A DNA stretch of 64,000 nt from Candidatus Methylopumilus turicensis (GTDB lineage Bacteria; Pseudomonadota; Gammaproteobacteria; Burkholderiales; Methylophilaceae), in contig NZ_LN794158.1 in assembly GCF_000953015.1 (NCBI RefSeq), positions 1 through 64,000 of the forward strand. Direction: 5' to 3'. A program made the position numbers and the translations under genes. Under the pieces are notes generated by a model, which worked only from the letters and a program-made list of their open reading frames with translations, was not told the origin of the DNA and ran no database searches. Positions 30,606-40,740 of the stretch are shown in pieces (the stretch's first letter is position 1; every line of letters begins with the position of its first letter).

Positions 30606-32654
30606 TTGACCAAACTCGCTGACATCAAAGGCATTACCAAGCCCGTGCTATCGGGCTTGCACAAGCTAGGTATACACGATGTGCAGGGGTTGTTGCTCCA
30701 TATGCCACTACGATATGTGGATGAAACTCACATTAGTGAGGTGCGCGAGCTGCGCATGGGTGAGCAAGCGCAAGTTGAAGGTGAAATTATTCATCTTGAA
30801 GTGAGTTATAAACCACGCAAGTCTTTAATAGCTCGTTTGTCTGATGGCACGGGCGATATCTTTTTACGGTTTCTGAATTTTTATCCAAGCCAAATTGCTG
30901 CCCTTAAAGAGGGTACGCGTGTTCGTGCTTTAGGTGAGGTGCGTCATGGCTACTTCGGCTATGAGATGGTGCATCCGCAGACGCGCGCCGTGCGCGAGAC
31001 TACTGCCGTTAAACAAACACTCACGCCAGTTTATCCGACAACCGCTGGCCTAAGTCAGCCCAGCATTCGTAAATGGGTGACTTGGGCATTGAATAACGGC
31101 GATGTCAGTGAAACGTTGCCAAAAGAGACGTATGCCAAACAAACGCCAAGTTTTCAGGCAAGTTTGCAGTACCTCCATAATCCACCACCAGAAGCGAATT
31201 TACAGGCGATGGAAAATCGCTCAAATCTTGAGTGGCGTCGTTTAGCCTTTGACGAGTTGATTTCGCAGCAGCTTTCTATGCGGCAGCATTACGCCAAAAG
31301 GCGTGAGCTTGGCGCACCAGTGTTGAAATTATCGACCAATTTAATTCCACAATTGCTCAGCACATTGCCTTTTGGTCTAACGGGCGCACAGCAAAGAGTC
31401 GTCAAAGAGATTAGCCAAGACCTGAGTCGTCCTTACCCAATGCAACGCTTGTTACAAGGCGATGTGGGCAGTGGTAAAACGATTGTTGCGATGTTGGCGG
31501 CTTTGCAGGCGATTGAGAATGGTTATCAGGCTGCCATCATGGCGCCGACTGAAATTTTAGCGGAGCAGCATTATCAAAAAATGCTGCATTGGCTTGCACC
31601 TTTGGACATCCAAGTGGCGTGGCTTTCTGGTAGCCAAGGTAAGAAAGATAGAACAGCTTCTTTGGCGGCTATTGCGAGTGGAGATGCGCGCTTGGCGATT
31701 GGTACCCATGCTTTATTTCAAGCACAAGTGCAATTTAATCAATTAGGCTTGGTGGTGGTGGATGAGCAACATCGCTTCGGTGTTGAGCAGCGACTCTCCT
31801 TGCGTCAAAAAGGGCAGAGTGATGAAGTGAGTGCGCCGCATCAGCTCATGATGTCTGCCACGCCTATTCCCCGTACCTTGTCGATGAGCTATTTTGCGGA
31901 TTTGGATGTGTCTGTCATTGATGAGTTGCCGCCAGGGCGCACCCCGATTGCTACTAAATTAGTTTCTGATGCGAGGCGTGATGAAATAGTTGAGCGGGTC
32001 AGAGCAGCTTGCAGCCAAGGCGCACAGGCTTATTGGGTCTGTCCGCTTATTGAAGAGTCCGAGGTGTTGCAGCTTCAAACGGCTTTGGATACTTTTGAGC
32101 ATTTACAACAAACCTTCCCAGATTTGCGAGTGGGGTTAGTACATGGCCGCATGAAATCAGCTGAGAAGCAAAGTGTGATGGCGGAGTTTAGCGCGGGAGA
32201 TATTCAGCTGTTAGTGGCAACGACAGTCATTGAGGTGGGTGTGGATGTGCCTAATGCGAGTTTAATGGTCATTGAGCACGCCGAACGCATGGGGTTGAGC
32301 CAACTCCATCAGTTACGTGGCCGCGTCGGCCGTGGCGCTGCAAAGAGTGCTTGTATCCTGATCTACCAAACCCCGCTTTCTGAAACTGCGCGCGCGCGAC
32401 TTAAAATTATTTATGAAAGTAGTGATGGCTTTGAAATTGCACAGGCGGATTTGCACTTGCGCGGCCCCGGAGAGTTTTTGGGGATTCGTCAAAGCGGTAC
32501 GCCTATGCTTAAAATCGCTGATTTAGAGCGCGATGCAGACTTGCTGGAGCAAGCCCAAGCCGTTGCGGATGAATTGCTCAAGCGCCATCCGGTTGAAGCA
32601 CAAAAGCATTTGGACAGATGGTTAAGCCGTGGTGATGAGTTGGTGAAGGTGTAG
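30606..32654 (+). CDS. recG: ATP-dependent DNA helicase RecG
   Basis: RecG remodels branched DNA and stalled forks. The 682-residue protein has the N-terminal wedge/OB domain and superfamily 2 helicase motifs: LLQGDVGSGKTIVAMLAAL (I), MAPTEILAEQHY (Ia), VVVDEQHRFGVEQR (II), MMSATPIPRT (III) and QLHQLRGRVGRGAAKS (VI). Translation starts at TTG 30606, 15 bases after ridA; no ATG fits the family N-terminus. It ends 45 bases before ubiC. Confidence 0.96.
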   Translation: MTKLADIKGITKPVLSGLHKLGIHDVQGLLLHMPLRYVDETHISEVRELRMGEQAQVEGEIIHLEVSYKPRKSLIARLSDGTGDIFLRFLNFYPSQIAALKEGTRVRALGEVRHGYFGYEMVHPQTRAVRETTAVKQTLTPVYPTTAGLSQPSIRKWVTWALNNGDVSETLPKETYAKQTPSFQASLQYLHNPPPEANLQAMENRSNLEWRRLAFDELISQQLSMRQHYAKRRELGAPVLKLSTNLIPQLLSTLPFGLTGAQQRVVKEISQDLSRPYPMQRLLQGDVGSGKTIVAMLAALQAIENGYQAAIMAPTEILAEQHYQKMLHWLAPLDIQVAWLSGSQGKKDRTASLAAIASGDARLAIGTHALFQAQVQFNQLGLVVVDEQHRFGVEQRLSLRQKGQSDEVSAPHQLMMSATPIPRTLSMSYFADLDVSVIDELPPGRTPIATKLVSDARRDEIVERVRAACSQGAQAYWVCPLIEESEVLQLQTALDTFEHLQQTFPDLRVGLVHGRMKSAEKQSVMAEFSAGDIQLLVATTVIEVGVDVPNASLMVIEHAERMGLSQLHQLRGRVGRGAAKSACILIYQTPLSETARARLKIIYESSDGFEIAQADLHLRGPGEFLGIRQSGTPMLKIADLERDADLLEQAQAVADELLKRHPVEAQKHLDRWLSRGDELVKV

Positions 32655-32699
32655 CCATGAATCTACGATTAAACGATACGATTTTAACCGTGCGATAAT

Positions 32700-33269
32700 T
32701 TGTCTGTGAAAATTCGTTCTCAATCTCTTTATCAGCGTTCTCGCTGGCTTGCTAAACCAATGCACAGCGGTGCCTATCGGCCGTGGCTGATTGAGCGCGG
32801 TTCCTTGACTGCACGCTTGCAAGCTAAAACGAAAGGTTTTCATGTGCAGGCTTTGACTGTGCATAATGATTTGCCTTGTCGAGATGAGGCGCATTTATTA
32901 GGTTTGGTTTCACATCAGCACGCATTATTGCGGGAAGTGATGTTGATGGATCAGCAGCAACCGTTGGTCTTTGCACATAGCGTGTTGCCCCATAAAAGCC
33001 TACGAGGGGTTTGGCGCGGCTTGGGCCGTTTAGGCAATAGGCCATTGGGCGCAGCTTTGTTTGCTGACCCGCGCGTGATAAGAACCCCGTTGCAATACAA
33101 GAAAATTAGTAAGCACCACGCTTTATATATGCGTGCCGCAAAAAATCTCGCGTCATTGCCCCCATCGTTATGGGCAAGACGTTCTATATTTGAGCTAAAT
33201 AGTGCTTATAAGCGGCAGTCGATTATGGTGACAGAGGTTTTCTTACCGGCTGTATTGGGTTTAAATTAA
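32700..33269 (+). CDS. ubiC: Chorismate lyase UbiC
   Basis: UbiC converts chorismate to 4-hydroxybenzoate and pyruvate, the first committed ubiquinone step. The 189-residue protein shows WLIERGSLTARLQAK near residue 30, REVMLMDQQQPLVFAHSVLP near 78 and RTPLQYKKIS plus WARRSIFELN near the end. The start is TTG 32700 (a GTG two codons later is an alternative). It abuts ubiA, the next pathway gene. Confidence 0.92.
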   Translation: MSVKIRSQSLYQRSRWLAKPMHSGAYRPWLIERGSLTARLQAKTKGFHVQALTVHNDLPCRDEAHLLGLVSHQHALLREVMLMDQQQPLVFAHSVLPHKSLRGVWRGLGRLGNRPLGAALFADPRVIRTPLQYKKISKHHALYMRAAKNLASLPPSLWARRSIFELNSAYKRQSIMVTEVFLPAVLGLN

Positions 33270-34139
33270 ATGAACAAAATTACGCTCAGCAATAAAATCA
33301 ATGCTTATGAACGCCTGATGCGCTTAGATAAGCCGATTGGTATTTTGTTATTGCTGTGGCCGACGCTATGGGCCCTGTGGCTTGCTGCTGATGGCCATCC
33401 TCACTGGATATTCGTAGGTATTTTTACCCTGGGTACGATATTAATGAGATCTGCTGGATGTGTGATGAATGATGTTGCGGATAGAAATTTTGACGGGCAT
33501 GTGGCGAGAACCAATCAGCGCCCTTTAATTTCAGGTGAAGTGGGGGTCAAAGAGGCCTTGGTAATCGCAGTGATATTAAGTTTGATTGCGTTTGGTTTTG
33601 TGCTGGTGCTCAATCGTCTAACTATTTTACTTTCTATTCCCGCTTTATTTTTAGCGGCTAGTTACCCGCTAACGAAACGCTTTTTTGCGCTTCCGCAGGC
33701 TTATTTAGGGGTGGCTTTTGGTTTCGGCATCCCAATGGCCTTCTCAGCAATTCAAGGTTTGGTGCCGGTTGAGGCTTGGCTCATGTTGCTTGCTAATATT
33801 TGCTGGTCTCTGGCGTATGACACCGAATATGCAATGGTTGATAGAAGCGATGATTTAAAGATCGGAATACGCTCTTCAGCAATTACGTTTGGTCGATTTG
33901 ATGTGGTGTTCATCATGTTCTTTTATTTAACAATGTTGGCTTTGATGGCATGTGTTGGGCATTGCTTGAGTCTTGCTTGGCCATACTATGTGGGGCTAGC
34001 AGCGGCATTGGGCGTGGCGCTATACCATTACCAGTTAATTAAAAACCGTGAAGAAAGTAAATGCTTTAAGGCGTTTTTGCATAACAATTGGATAGGGGCA
34101 TTAATATTTGCTGGTATCCTAATGAATTACTATCTCTAA
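33270..34139 (+). CDS. ubiA: 4-hydroxybenzoate octaprenyltransferase UbiA
   Basis: UbiA is an integral membrane enzyme that attaches the polyprenyl chain to 4-hydroxybenzoate. The 289-residue protein has about eight hydrophobic helices and both Mg-diphosphate motifs: [19 protein letters not shown] near residue 68 and [19 protein letters not shown] near 190. The ATG immediately follows the ubiC stop, so the pair is cotranscribed. Confidence 0.96.
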   Translation: MNKITLSNKINAYERLMRLDKPIGILLLLWPTLWALWLAADGHPHWIFVGIFTLGTILMRSAGCVMNDVADRNFDGHVARTNQRPLISGEVGVKEALVIAVILSLIAFGFVLVLNRLTILLSIPALFLAASYPLTKRFFALPQAYLGVAFGFGIPMAFSAIQGLVPVEAWLMLLANICWSLAYDTEYAMVDRSDDLKIGIRSSAITFGRFDVVFIMFFYLTMLALMACVGHCLSLAWPYYVGLAAALGVALYHYQLIKNREESKCFKAFLHNNWIGALIFAGILMNYYL

Positions 34140-34213
34140 TCGATAATTTGGCATGCGTTGTGCCTATATTAGTTTTTTTATACAAAAAAGATAAAAAGAA
34201 TCACAGATACCGT

Positions 34214-34243
34214 TTGACAAAGGGCTCTGCGCTGACATAAAAT
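34214..34243 (+). promoter_or_regulatory. Promoter of rplM-rpsI
   Basis: TTGACA (34214-34219) and TAAAAT (34238-34243) are separated by 18 bases, 38 bases before the rplM start. The bases after the -10 are CCGCC, a GC-rich discriminator typical of promoters under stringent control. Confidence 0.65.
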
Positions 34244-34280
34244 CCGCCTCTTGATTTTTTTTGTGATTATTGGCTTACCA

Positions 34281-34721
34281 ATGAAAACCTTTTCAGCTAA
34301 AGCGCACGAAGTAAAGCGCGACTGGTTCGTAGTTGATGCTACGGATTTAGTGCTAGGCCGTTTGGCTAGCGAGATTGCTCACCGTTTACGTGGCAAACAT
34401 AAAACGATTTATACACCGCACGTTGATACAGGCGATTACATCGTTGTGATCAATGCGGACAAAATCAAAGTGACAGGTACGAAAGACTTGAATAAGTTGT
34501 ACCATCGTCACTCTGGTTATCCAGGTGGTATTTCAACAACTAACTTCGGTAAGATGCAAGAGCGTTTCCCAGGCCGTGCCTTGGAAAAAGCTGTTAAGGG
34601 CATGTTACCAAAAGGTCCTTTGGGCTATGCAATGTTCCGCAAGATGAAAGTCTATGCTGGTGCGAAGCATGACCACGTGGCACAACAGCCACAACCTTTA
34701 GTCATCCAAAGCCAAGCTTAA
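34281..34721 (+). CDS. rplM: 50S ribosomal protein L13
   Basis: L13 is an early assembly protein of the large subunit. From ATG 34281 the protein is 146 residues, starting [20 protein letters not shown] and ending with QPQPL; the ten upstream codons are not family-like. The conserved [17 protein letters not shown] and HSGYPGGI are visible. It is paired with rpsI nine bases downstream, as in most bacteria. Confidence 0.97.
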   Translation: MKTFSAKAHEVKRDWFVVDATDLVLGRLASEIAHRLRGKHKTIYTPHVDTGDYIVVINADKIKVTGTKDLNKLYHRHSGYPGGISTTNFGKMQERFPGRALEKAVKGMLPKGPLGYAMFRKMKVYAGAKHDHVAQQPQPLVIQSQA

Positions 34722-34730
34722 GGAATCGAT

Positions 34731-35123
34731 ATGATTGGTAAATATAATTATGGTACTGGCCGTCGTAAAAGCTCAGTAGCTCGCGTTTTCTTGAAATCTG
34801 GTAAAGGCAACATCGTTGTAAACGACAAGCCAGCTGACGAATACTTCTCACGCGTGACTTCACGCATGATTCTTCGTCAACCACTTGCTTTGACAGATAA
34901 CGAATCAAGCTTCGACATCATGGTAAACGTGGTGGGTGGCGGTGAATCTGGCCAAGCTGGTGCAGTTCGTCACGGAATTACACGTGCTTTGATTGACTAC
35001 GATGCAGCGCTGAAGAGCGCTTTGTCCAAAGCTGGTTTTGTGACACGTGATGCACGTGAAGTTGAGCGTAAAAAAGTTGGTTTACGTAAAGCGCGTCGTC
35101 GTAAACAATTCTCTAAACGTTAA
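34731..35123 (+). CDS. rpsI: 30S ribosomal protein S9
   Basis: S9 lies in the small-subunit head, and its C-terminal tail reaches the P-site tRNA. The 130-residue protein has [20 protein letters not shown] at the start and the highly basic tail [14 protein letters not shown], whose final Arg contacts tRNA. It is the second gene of rplM-rpsI and is followed by a strong terminator. Confidence 0.98.
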   Translation: MIGKYNYGTGRRKSSVARVFLKSGKGNIVVNDKPADEYFSRVTSRMILRQPLALTDNESSFDIMVNVVGGGESGQAGAVRHGITRALIDYDAALKSALSKAGFVTRDAREVERKKVGLRKARRRKQFSKR

Positions 35124-35138
35124 TTTTTTAGCGTTCAG

Positions 35139-35170
35139 CAAAAAAAGCCGCGTAATTGCGGCTTTTTTGT
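35139..35170 (+). terminator. Intrinsic terminator after rpsI
   Basis: AAAAAAGCCGC-GTAATT-GCGGCTTTTTTG forms a GC-rich stem flanked by A and T runs, about 20 bases after the rpsI stop. Confidence 0.88.
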
Positions 35171-35250
35171 TTTCCAGCTTAGCTTTTTGTTACTATGCTG
35201 TTTGCTGGCTTTTGCGATAGCCAAACGAATATTAAGAATGGTTTTGAACT

Positions 35251-36285
35251 ATGGATAAAATCAAAGTAGGAATTGTTGGTGGCACAGGCTATACCGGTGT
35301 TGAGCTCTTGCGTCTGTTGGCGATCCATCCAAACGTAGCGCTGACCGTTATTACCTCTCGTGGTGAGGCAGGTATGGCCGTGGCTGACATGTTCCCGAGC
35401 TTGCGTGGTTATGTGGACTTGAAGTTTTCAGACCCAGCACAAATCGATTTATCCATCTGTGACGTCGTCTTCTTTGCGACACCGAATGGCATTGCTATGC
35501 AGCAAACGAGAGAGTTGCTTGCAAAAAATGTACGCGTCATCGACTTAGCTGCGGATTTTAGAATCAAAGATGTCGCTACTTGGGAAAAATGGTATGGCAT
35601 GACGCATGCTTGCCCTGAGTTAATTACTGAAGCTGTCTATGGATTGCCAGAAATTAATCGGGAGCAAATTAGCAAGGCTAGGTTAGTTGCTAATCCTGGT
35701 TGTTATCCAACAGCTGTGCAACTTGGTTTTATGCCGCTACTTGAAGCTGGCGTGATTGACCCCACATATCTCATTGCAGATGCTAAGTCTGGTGTGAGTG
35801 GTGCAGGACGTAAAGCAGAAGTGCATGCGCTGTTGGCAGAGGCTGGTGATAACTTTAAGGCTTATGGTGTTGCAGGCCATCGTCATTTACCAGAGATTAG
35901 CCAAGGCTTAGCGGCGATGGCGAATAAGCAAGTGGGCTTAACATTTACGCCTCACTTATTGCCAATGATTCGTGGGATTCATGCAACCTTGTATGCGAAA
36001 TTGACGAAATCTGTGGATTTGCAAAAGTTGTTTGAAGAAAGATATTGCAATGAAGCTTTTGTGGATGTGTTGCCTAAGGGCAGTCATCCGGAAACCCGCT
36101 CAGTGAGGGGTTCTAACCAATGCAGAATTGCCGTGCATCAGCCACAAGGTGGTGATACTGTGGTGATCTTGTCGGTGATTGATAATTTGGTGAAGGGCGC
36201 TGCAGGCCAGGCAGTTCAAAATATGAACATCATGTTTGGATTGTCTGAAGGCTTAGGCCTGAATGTTGTGCCTTTATTGCCGTAA
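35251..36285 (+). CDS. argC: N-acetyl-gamma-glutamyl-phosphate reductase
   Basis: ArgC reduces N-acetylglutamyl phosphate to the semialdehyde in arginine synthesis, using NADPH. The 344-residue protein has the dinucleotide-binding [18 protein letters not shown] at the start and the active-site cysteine in [15 protein letters not shown] near residue 150. [10 protein letters not shown] and [15 protein letters not shown] follow. It stands alone between rpsI and erpA; argH is 14 kb away. Confidence 0.97.
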   Translation: MDKIKVGIVGGTGYTGVELLRLLAIHPNVALTVITSRGEAGMAVADMFPSLRGYVDLKFSDPAQIDLSICDVVFFATPNGIAMQQTRELLAKNVRVIDLAADFRIKDVATWEKWYGMTHACPELITEAVYGLPEINREQISKARLVANPGCYPTAVQLGFMPLLEAGVIDPTYLIADAKSGVSGAGRKAEVHALLAEAGDNFKAYGVAGHRHLPEISQGLAAMANKQVGLTFTPHLLPMIRGIHATLYAKLTKSVDLQKLFEERYCNEAFVDVLPKGSHPETRSVRGSNQCRIAVHQPQGGDTVVILSVIDNLVKGAAGQAVQNMNIMFGLSEGLGLNVVPLLP

Positions 36286-36400
36286 TTTTCTAGTGTATAG
36301 TAGAGTAATTATATCAAGTATTTAGCGTATTCATTTGCGCGCAACTTTTAGTTCTGCAAGAAGGACTAAATGGAAACAAGTGATTATTAAGGAGTCAGAG

Positions 36401-36751
36401 ATGAATGCAGTGACTGAAATGCCAAGCCCGTTAGTCTTTACTGATAACGCGGCAAAAAAAGTAAAAGAGTTGATTGAAGAAGAAGGTTCGCCTGATTTGA
36501 AATTGCGCGTTTTTGTCAGCGGCGGCGGATGTTCTGGCTTTCAATATGGTTTTACATTTGAAGAAACTGTGAATGAAGACGACACGCAAGTTGAACGTGA
36601 CTCAGTGACACTATTAATTGATCCAATGAGTTTGCAGTATTTGATGGGCGCTGAAATCGACTATAGTGATAGCCTGCAAGGTTCACAGTTTGTGATTCGT
36701 AATCCGAATGCAACAACAACTTGTGGTTGCGGTTCTTCGTTCTCAGTTTAA
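36401..36751 (+). CDS. erpA: Iron-sulfur insertion protein ErpA
   Basis: ErpA is an A-type carrier that delivers [4Fe-4S] clusters to apoproteins. The start is ATG 36401 ([20 protein letters not shown]), eight bases after GGAG, giving 116 residues. The three cluster cysteines are present: one in [12 protein letters not shown] and two in the terminal CGCGSSFSV. It is convergent with gltA through a shared terminator. Confidence 0.94.
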   Translation: MNAVTEMPSPLVFTDNAAKKVKELIEEEGSPDLKLRVFVSGGGCSGFQYGFTFEETVNEDDTQVERDSVTLLIDPMSLQYLMGAEIDYSDSLQGSQFVIRNPNATTTCGCGSSFSV

Positions 36752-36770
36752 TTATTTATCTGACGAATAT

Positions 36771-36798
36771 AAAAAGGCCCCTAGGGGCCTTTTTTTGG
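36771..36798. terminator. Bidirectional terminator between erpA and gltA
   Basis: AAAAAGGCCCCTAGGGGCCTTTTTTT is a near-perfect palindrome with A and T runs, so it can terminate both erpA and the convergent gltA. Confidence 0.88.
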
Positions 36799-36809
36799 AT
36801 ATAACTAAC

Positions 36810-38120
36810 TTACCGCTCGTTAATCGGTACAAAATCACGTCTTGTTTGGCCTGTGTAAAGTTGACGCGGACGGCCAATCTTACCTTCTGGATCAGAGATC
36901 ATTTCACTCCACTGTGCTACCCAGCCAGCGGTTCGCGCAAGCGCAAAAATCGCAGTAAACATTGAGTTTGGAATACCCATTGCGCGCATCACGATGCCAG
37001 AGTAGAAGTCGACGTTGGGGTATAAGCGACGGCTTACGAAATACTCATCTTCTAGCGCAATTTTCTCTAATTCCATCGCAAGCTTAAACATAGGGTCGTC
37101 ATTTAAGCCAAGCTCATTAAGTACTTCATGACATGTTTCGCGCATGATAGAAGCGCGTGGATCCATGTTACGGTAGATGCGATGGCCAAATCCCATCAGG
37201 CGAAACGCATCATTCTTATCTTTGGCGCGGGCAATAAACTCACCAATACGACTCACATCACCAATTTCTTCAAGCATATTGAGCGTTGCCTCATTTGCGC
37301 CGCCGTGTGCAGGACCCCAAAGTGATGCAATCCCTGCAGAGATGCAAGCAAATGGATTTGCGCCACTTGAGCCTGCAAGGCGAACCGTTGAGGTCGATGC
37401 ATTCTGCTCATGGTCGGCATGTAAAATCAAAATACGCTCAAAGGCTTTAGTCAGCACTGGATTTGGTCTGTACTCTTCGCAAGGCGTTGCAAACATCATA
37501 TGCATAAAATTCGCTGCATAATCGAGTTTGTTCTGTGGGTACATGAACGGCTCACCAATGTTGTACTTGTAGCTCCAAGCGGCAATCGTTGGTACTTTTG
37601 CAAGCAAACGATAAGCGGTAATTTCACGCATTTTGGCATCATGGATGTCAGATGATTCACCATAGAATGCTGACATTGAGCCAACCACCCCGACCATGAC
37701 CGCCATTGGATGGGCGTCACGTCTAAAGCCTGTAAAAACTTTAGTGAGCTGATCGTGCAACATCGTGTGTTGATGCACTGTTGTGGTGAACGTATTTTTT
37801 TGTGCTTCGCTTGGTAATTCGCCGTGAATCAACAAGTAAGAAACTTCCATGAAACTACAGTGTTTGGCTAACTGTTCAATTGGGTAACCACGATAGTAAA
37901 GTAGACCTTTTTCGCCATCAATAAAAGTAATGTCTGAGCTACAAGAAGCGGTTGATAGAAAGCCCGGGTCATAGGTGAAGACACCATGCTTGCCAAGGCT
38001 ACGAATATCAATCACATCCACGCCCAAGTTGCCTGAGAGAATTGGTAGCTCGATAGGGTCACTTCCGTTGTCAAAAGTGAGCGTTACTTTTGTTGGTTTA
38101 TTCGTCATTTCACTATTCAA
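36810..38120 (-). CDS. gltA: Citrate synthase
   Basis: GltA condenses oxaloacetate and acetyl-CoA, the entry to the TCA cycle. The 436-residue length fits the hexameric Gram-negative type. Visible are [34 protein letters not shown], the catalytic histidine segments [45 protein letters not shown], and [15 protein letters not shown]. It is a single gene with a terminator shared with erpA. No other TCA genes are nearby. Confidence 0.98.
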   Translation of the reverse strand: MNSEMTNKPTKVTLTFDNGSDPIELPILSGNLGVDVIDIRSLGKHGVFTYDPGFLSTASCSSDITFIDGEKGLLYYRGYPIEQLAKHCSFMEVSYLLIHGELPSEAQKNTFTTTVHQHTMLHDQLTKVFTGFRRDAHPMAVMVGVVGSMSAFYGESSDIHDAKMREITAYRLLAKVPTIAAWSYKYNIGEPFMYPQNKLDYAANFMHMMFATPCEEYRPNPVLTKAFERILILHADHEQNASTSTVRLAGSSGANPFACISAGIASLWGPAHGGANEATLNMLEEIGDVSRIGEFIARAKDKNDAFRLMGFGHRIYRNMDPRASIMRETCHEVLNELGLNDDPMFKLAMELEKIALEDEYFVSRRLYPNVDFYSGIVMRAMGIPNSMFTAIFALARTAGWVAQWSEMISDPEGKIGRPRQLYTGQTRRDFVPINER

Positions 38121-38140
38121 TCAATGGTTTTATTAATACA

Positions 38141-39223
38141 TTAACAAGCATAAATCGCGCCTAAAATGCGCAATCCATCTGCGCCAGTTACACAAGGTAA
38201 ATTGCCTGGTGCTTTGAGTAACGATTGTCTTGCAAGCCAAGCAAAAGCAGCTGCTTCAACGGCGCTCACATGGATACCTAAAATATCAGTGGGCTCAATT
38301 TTCACAGGATGCAACAAATGTCGCAAGTGTTGAATGAGGGCTTGATTAAAAGCGCCACCACCACACAGGTAAATTTCCTCAGTATTGGGGGCATGTTTTT
38401 GAACAGCATCCGCAATCGAGTGTGCTGTAAAGGCTAATAATGTGCGCTGAACATCTTGTGGCAGATCATTGACATTGAGGTGGGATTTTAACCATTCAAT
38501 ATTAAAGAGATCTCTGCCTGTGCTCTTGGGTGGTGGAAGGGTAAAAAACTCATGTGCTAATAATTTAGAAAGTAATCGATCAATCACTTGGCCAGTCATG
38601 GCCCAGTTGCCCGATTCATCATAACGCTTACCAGTATGCATTTCTGTCCATGCGTCCATCAGCATATTGCCTGGACCAGAATCAAAGCCAATAATTTCTT
38701 GCCCAGTATTTAATACGCTCAGATTGGCGATGCCACCAATATTGATAATGGTGCGATTGATATTAGGGTGTCCGAAAACCGCCTGATGAAAAGCTGGAAC
38801 TAAGGGAGCACCCTGTCCATTTGCTGCGATATCTCGGCTACGAAAATCTGAAACAACAGTGATTCCGGTTAATTCGGCTAATAAGGCTGCATTGCCAATT
38901 TGGATGGTATAGCCAAGCTCAGGTCTGTGTCGAATGGTTTGCCCATGGCAACCAATGGCTGATATTTGAGCAGGATTAATGTTAGTTTTTTCGAGCAGGC
39001 CGTTTACGGCTTGTGCATAGAGCTTTGCCAATTGATTCCCTACGAGCGCTGTTCGCTCGATCTCGTTAGGACCACTTTCGTGCAGTGAGAGGAGCTCTTC
39101 TCGTAGATCTTGATTGAAAGGGAGTGAGTGAACGTTGATCACGCGCGACTGTAGCGTTTGGTCTGAAGCCTGGGTGAATTCAGTGAGCACGGCATCAACA
39201 CCATCTAGGCTGGTGCCTGACAT
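38141..39223 (-). CDS. anmK: Anhydro-N-acetylmuramic acid kinase
   Basis: AnmK phosphorylates and opens 1,6-anhydro-MurNAc during peptidoglycan recycling. The 360-residue protein shows MSGTSLDGVDAVLTE, ISAIGCHGQTIRHRP, INIGGIANLSVL and GFDSGPGNMLMDAW. Relatives usually have a few residues before MSGTSLDG; here the frame reads ATT GGG TTA before the ATG (Ile-Gly-Leu, as in the family), so a rare ATT start is possible. It lies after the M23 peptidase, another cell-wall gene. Confidence 0.94.
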   Translation of the reverse strand: MSGTSLDGVDAVLTEFTQASDQTLQSRVINVHSLPFNQDLREELLSLHESGPNEIERTALVGNQLAKLYAQAVNGLLEKTNINPAQISAIGCHGQTIRHRPELGYTIQIGNAALLAELTGITVVSDFRSRDIAANGQGAPLVPAFHQAVFGHPNINRTIINIGGIANLSVLNTGQEIIGFDSGPGNMLMDAWTEMHTGKRYDESGNWAMTGQVIDRLLSKLLAHEFFTLPPPKSTGRDLFNIEWLKSHLNVNDLPQDVQRTLLAFTAHSIADAVQKHAPNTEEIYLCGGGAFNQALIQHLRHLLHPVKIEPTDILGIHVSAVEAAAFAWLARQSLLKAPGNLPCVTGADGLRILGAIYAC

Positions 39224-39270
39224 TAACCCAATCCATAGACCTTGCGCGTTAATTTTGCAGCTCGCTTAGT

Positions 39271-40635
39271 TTAATCAATAGAAGCAACGTTGCTTGCGCG
39301 TAATAAATTCAATTGCGCTGAATATTCAGCTTTTTGCGCTAAAAAGGCTGCTTTGTAATTGGCAGGAATTGGCTCCGCCGAGGGCAGGGCGACTGTGACT
39401 GGGTCACGGTGATCGCCATTAAGCAAGAACTCATAATGTAAATGTGGTCCAGTGGCTAAACCCGTCATCCCAACGAATGCAATGACTTCGCCTTGGGATA
39501 CTTTCTTTCCTTGATGCAAGCCATGTGCAAATCCTGATAAATGCCCGTAAACGGTACTGATTTTGTTTTGGTGTTGTAAGACGATGACGTTTCCGTATCC
39601 ACCTTTCGAACCAATAAACTCTACGACGCCGTCACCAGAAGCTTTCACTCGGGTGCCAATAGGTGCGGCATAATCTACGCCTTTGTGAGCGCGCATGGTT
39701 TGTAAGAGGGGATGTAAACGACCTGTACTAAACCCCGAACTGATGCGTGAAAACTCCAAGGGTGAGCGCAAAAATGACTTGTGCATGCTCTTGCCGTCAG
39801 GCGTGTAATAAGCAACGTTCCCAGCAGGATCTTTGTGCATGAAAGCGCTGTATGTTTTTCCATCATTGGTGAATTCAGCGGATAACACTTGCCCTGCTTT
39901 TACTTGGAGACCTTCACTATACTCAGCCTCATAAGCGACGACCAAACGATCGCCTTTACGAAGGTCTGTTTGAAAGTCGATGTCTGTTGAGAAGATGTCG
40001 ACAAGTTGCATGGCAACCGAATCAGGAATATCTGCCGCATCTGTTGCACCAAAGAGTGAGTTTTTGATGGTGGCAGATTTGAGTACGGTATGTTTGTTGA
40101 AATTAATTTCGTGTGTTTTAGCGATATAGCCAGAGTCTGAATTGGTCACACTTAATAGATGAGTGTTGTTGAATTGATACTCAAGCGCTATTAGTTTGCC
40201 CGCTCCGCTTGTTTGTGCGCGAACGCTTTGTCCCGGTTTAAGCTGCGATGCTAAAGCGTCTGCATCGTGATTGGTCCGTAAGAACTCAATTGCGTCGTCA
40301 TTGCGAATGTTGAGTCTTTTTAGCAGAGCCACAAGCGTATCGTCACGACGGATGGTCTCGGTCACCCAGAAATACTCTTTAATAGCGTTCAAGCTTGAAA
40401 GTGCCTCAAGCTGAGGAAGCGCAACCTCTTCCACAATGGTTTCAACCGGAATATTGTCCGTGAGGGTTTGTGGTGCAATGCCGAATGCCGTCGCAATCCC
40501 TAATAATGGTAAGCAAGAAATCGCAATAATCCAACGCAAATCAAGCTTTCGTGCTTGGTTTGAGGTTTTTTGCGTTAAAATACGCGGTTTAGAATTTTCT
40601 AGATTGTTGGGCTCGTTACTCTGCACCGACGCCAC
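39271..40635 (-). CDS. M23 family murein endopeptidase (MepM-like)
   Basis: The 454-residue protein has one N-terminal membrane anchor (about 33-52), a central OapA/LysM-like and linker region, and a C-terminal M23 metallopeptidase domain. The zinc ligands are HKGVDYAAPIGTRV (HxxxD) and GPHLHYEF (HxH). Enzymes of this type cut peptide cross-links in murein so the wall can grow. It is followed by anmK and divergent from tyrS. Confidence 0.92.
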   Translation of the reverse strand: MASVQSNEPNNLENSKPRILTQKTSNQARKLDLRWIIAISCLPLLGIATAFGIAPQTLTDNIPVETIVEEVALPQLEALSSLNAIKEYFWVTETIRRDDTLVALLKRLNIRNDDAIEFLRTNHDADALASQLKPGQSVRAQTSGAGKLIALEYQFNNTHLLSVTNSDSGYIAKTHEINFNKHTVLKSATIKNSLFGATDAADIPDSVAMQLVDIFSTDIDFQTDLRKGDRLVVAYEAEYSEGLQVKAGQVLSAEFTNDGKTYSAFMHKDPAGNVAYYTPDGKSMHKSFLRSPLEFSRISSGFSTGRLHPLLQTMRAHKGVDYAAPIGTRVKASGDGVVEFIGSKGGYGNVIVLQHQNKISTVYGHLSGFAHGLHQGKKVSQGEVIAFVGMTGLATGPHLHYEFLLNGDHRDPVTVALPSAEPIPANYKAAFLAQKAEYSAQLNLLRASNVASID

Positions 40636-40740
40636 CTTGATACTTAATATGTGAGGGGCGATGCTAACAGAAAAGTGATTTTTCGTGAAGTTTTGGGGTG
40701 GAGTGGTGCCGGTGATAACAATATATATAGGCTTTTAGTG

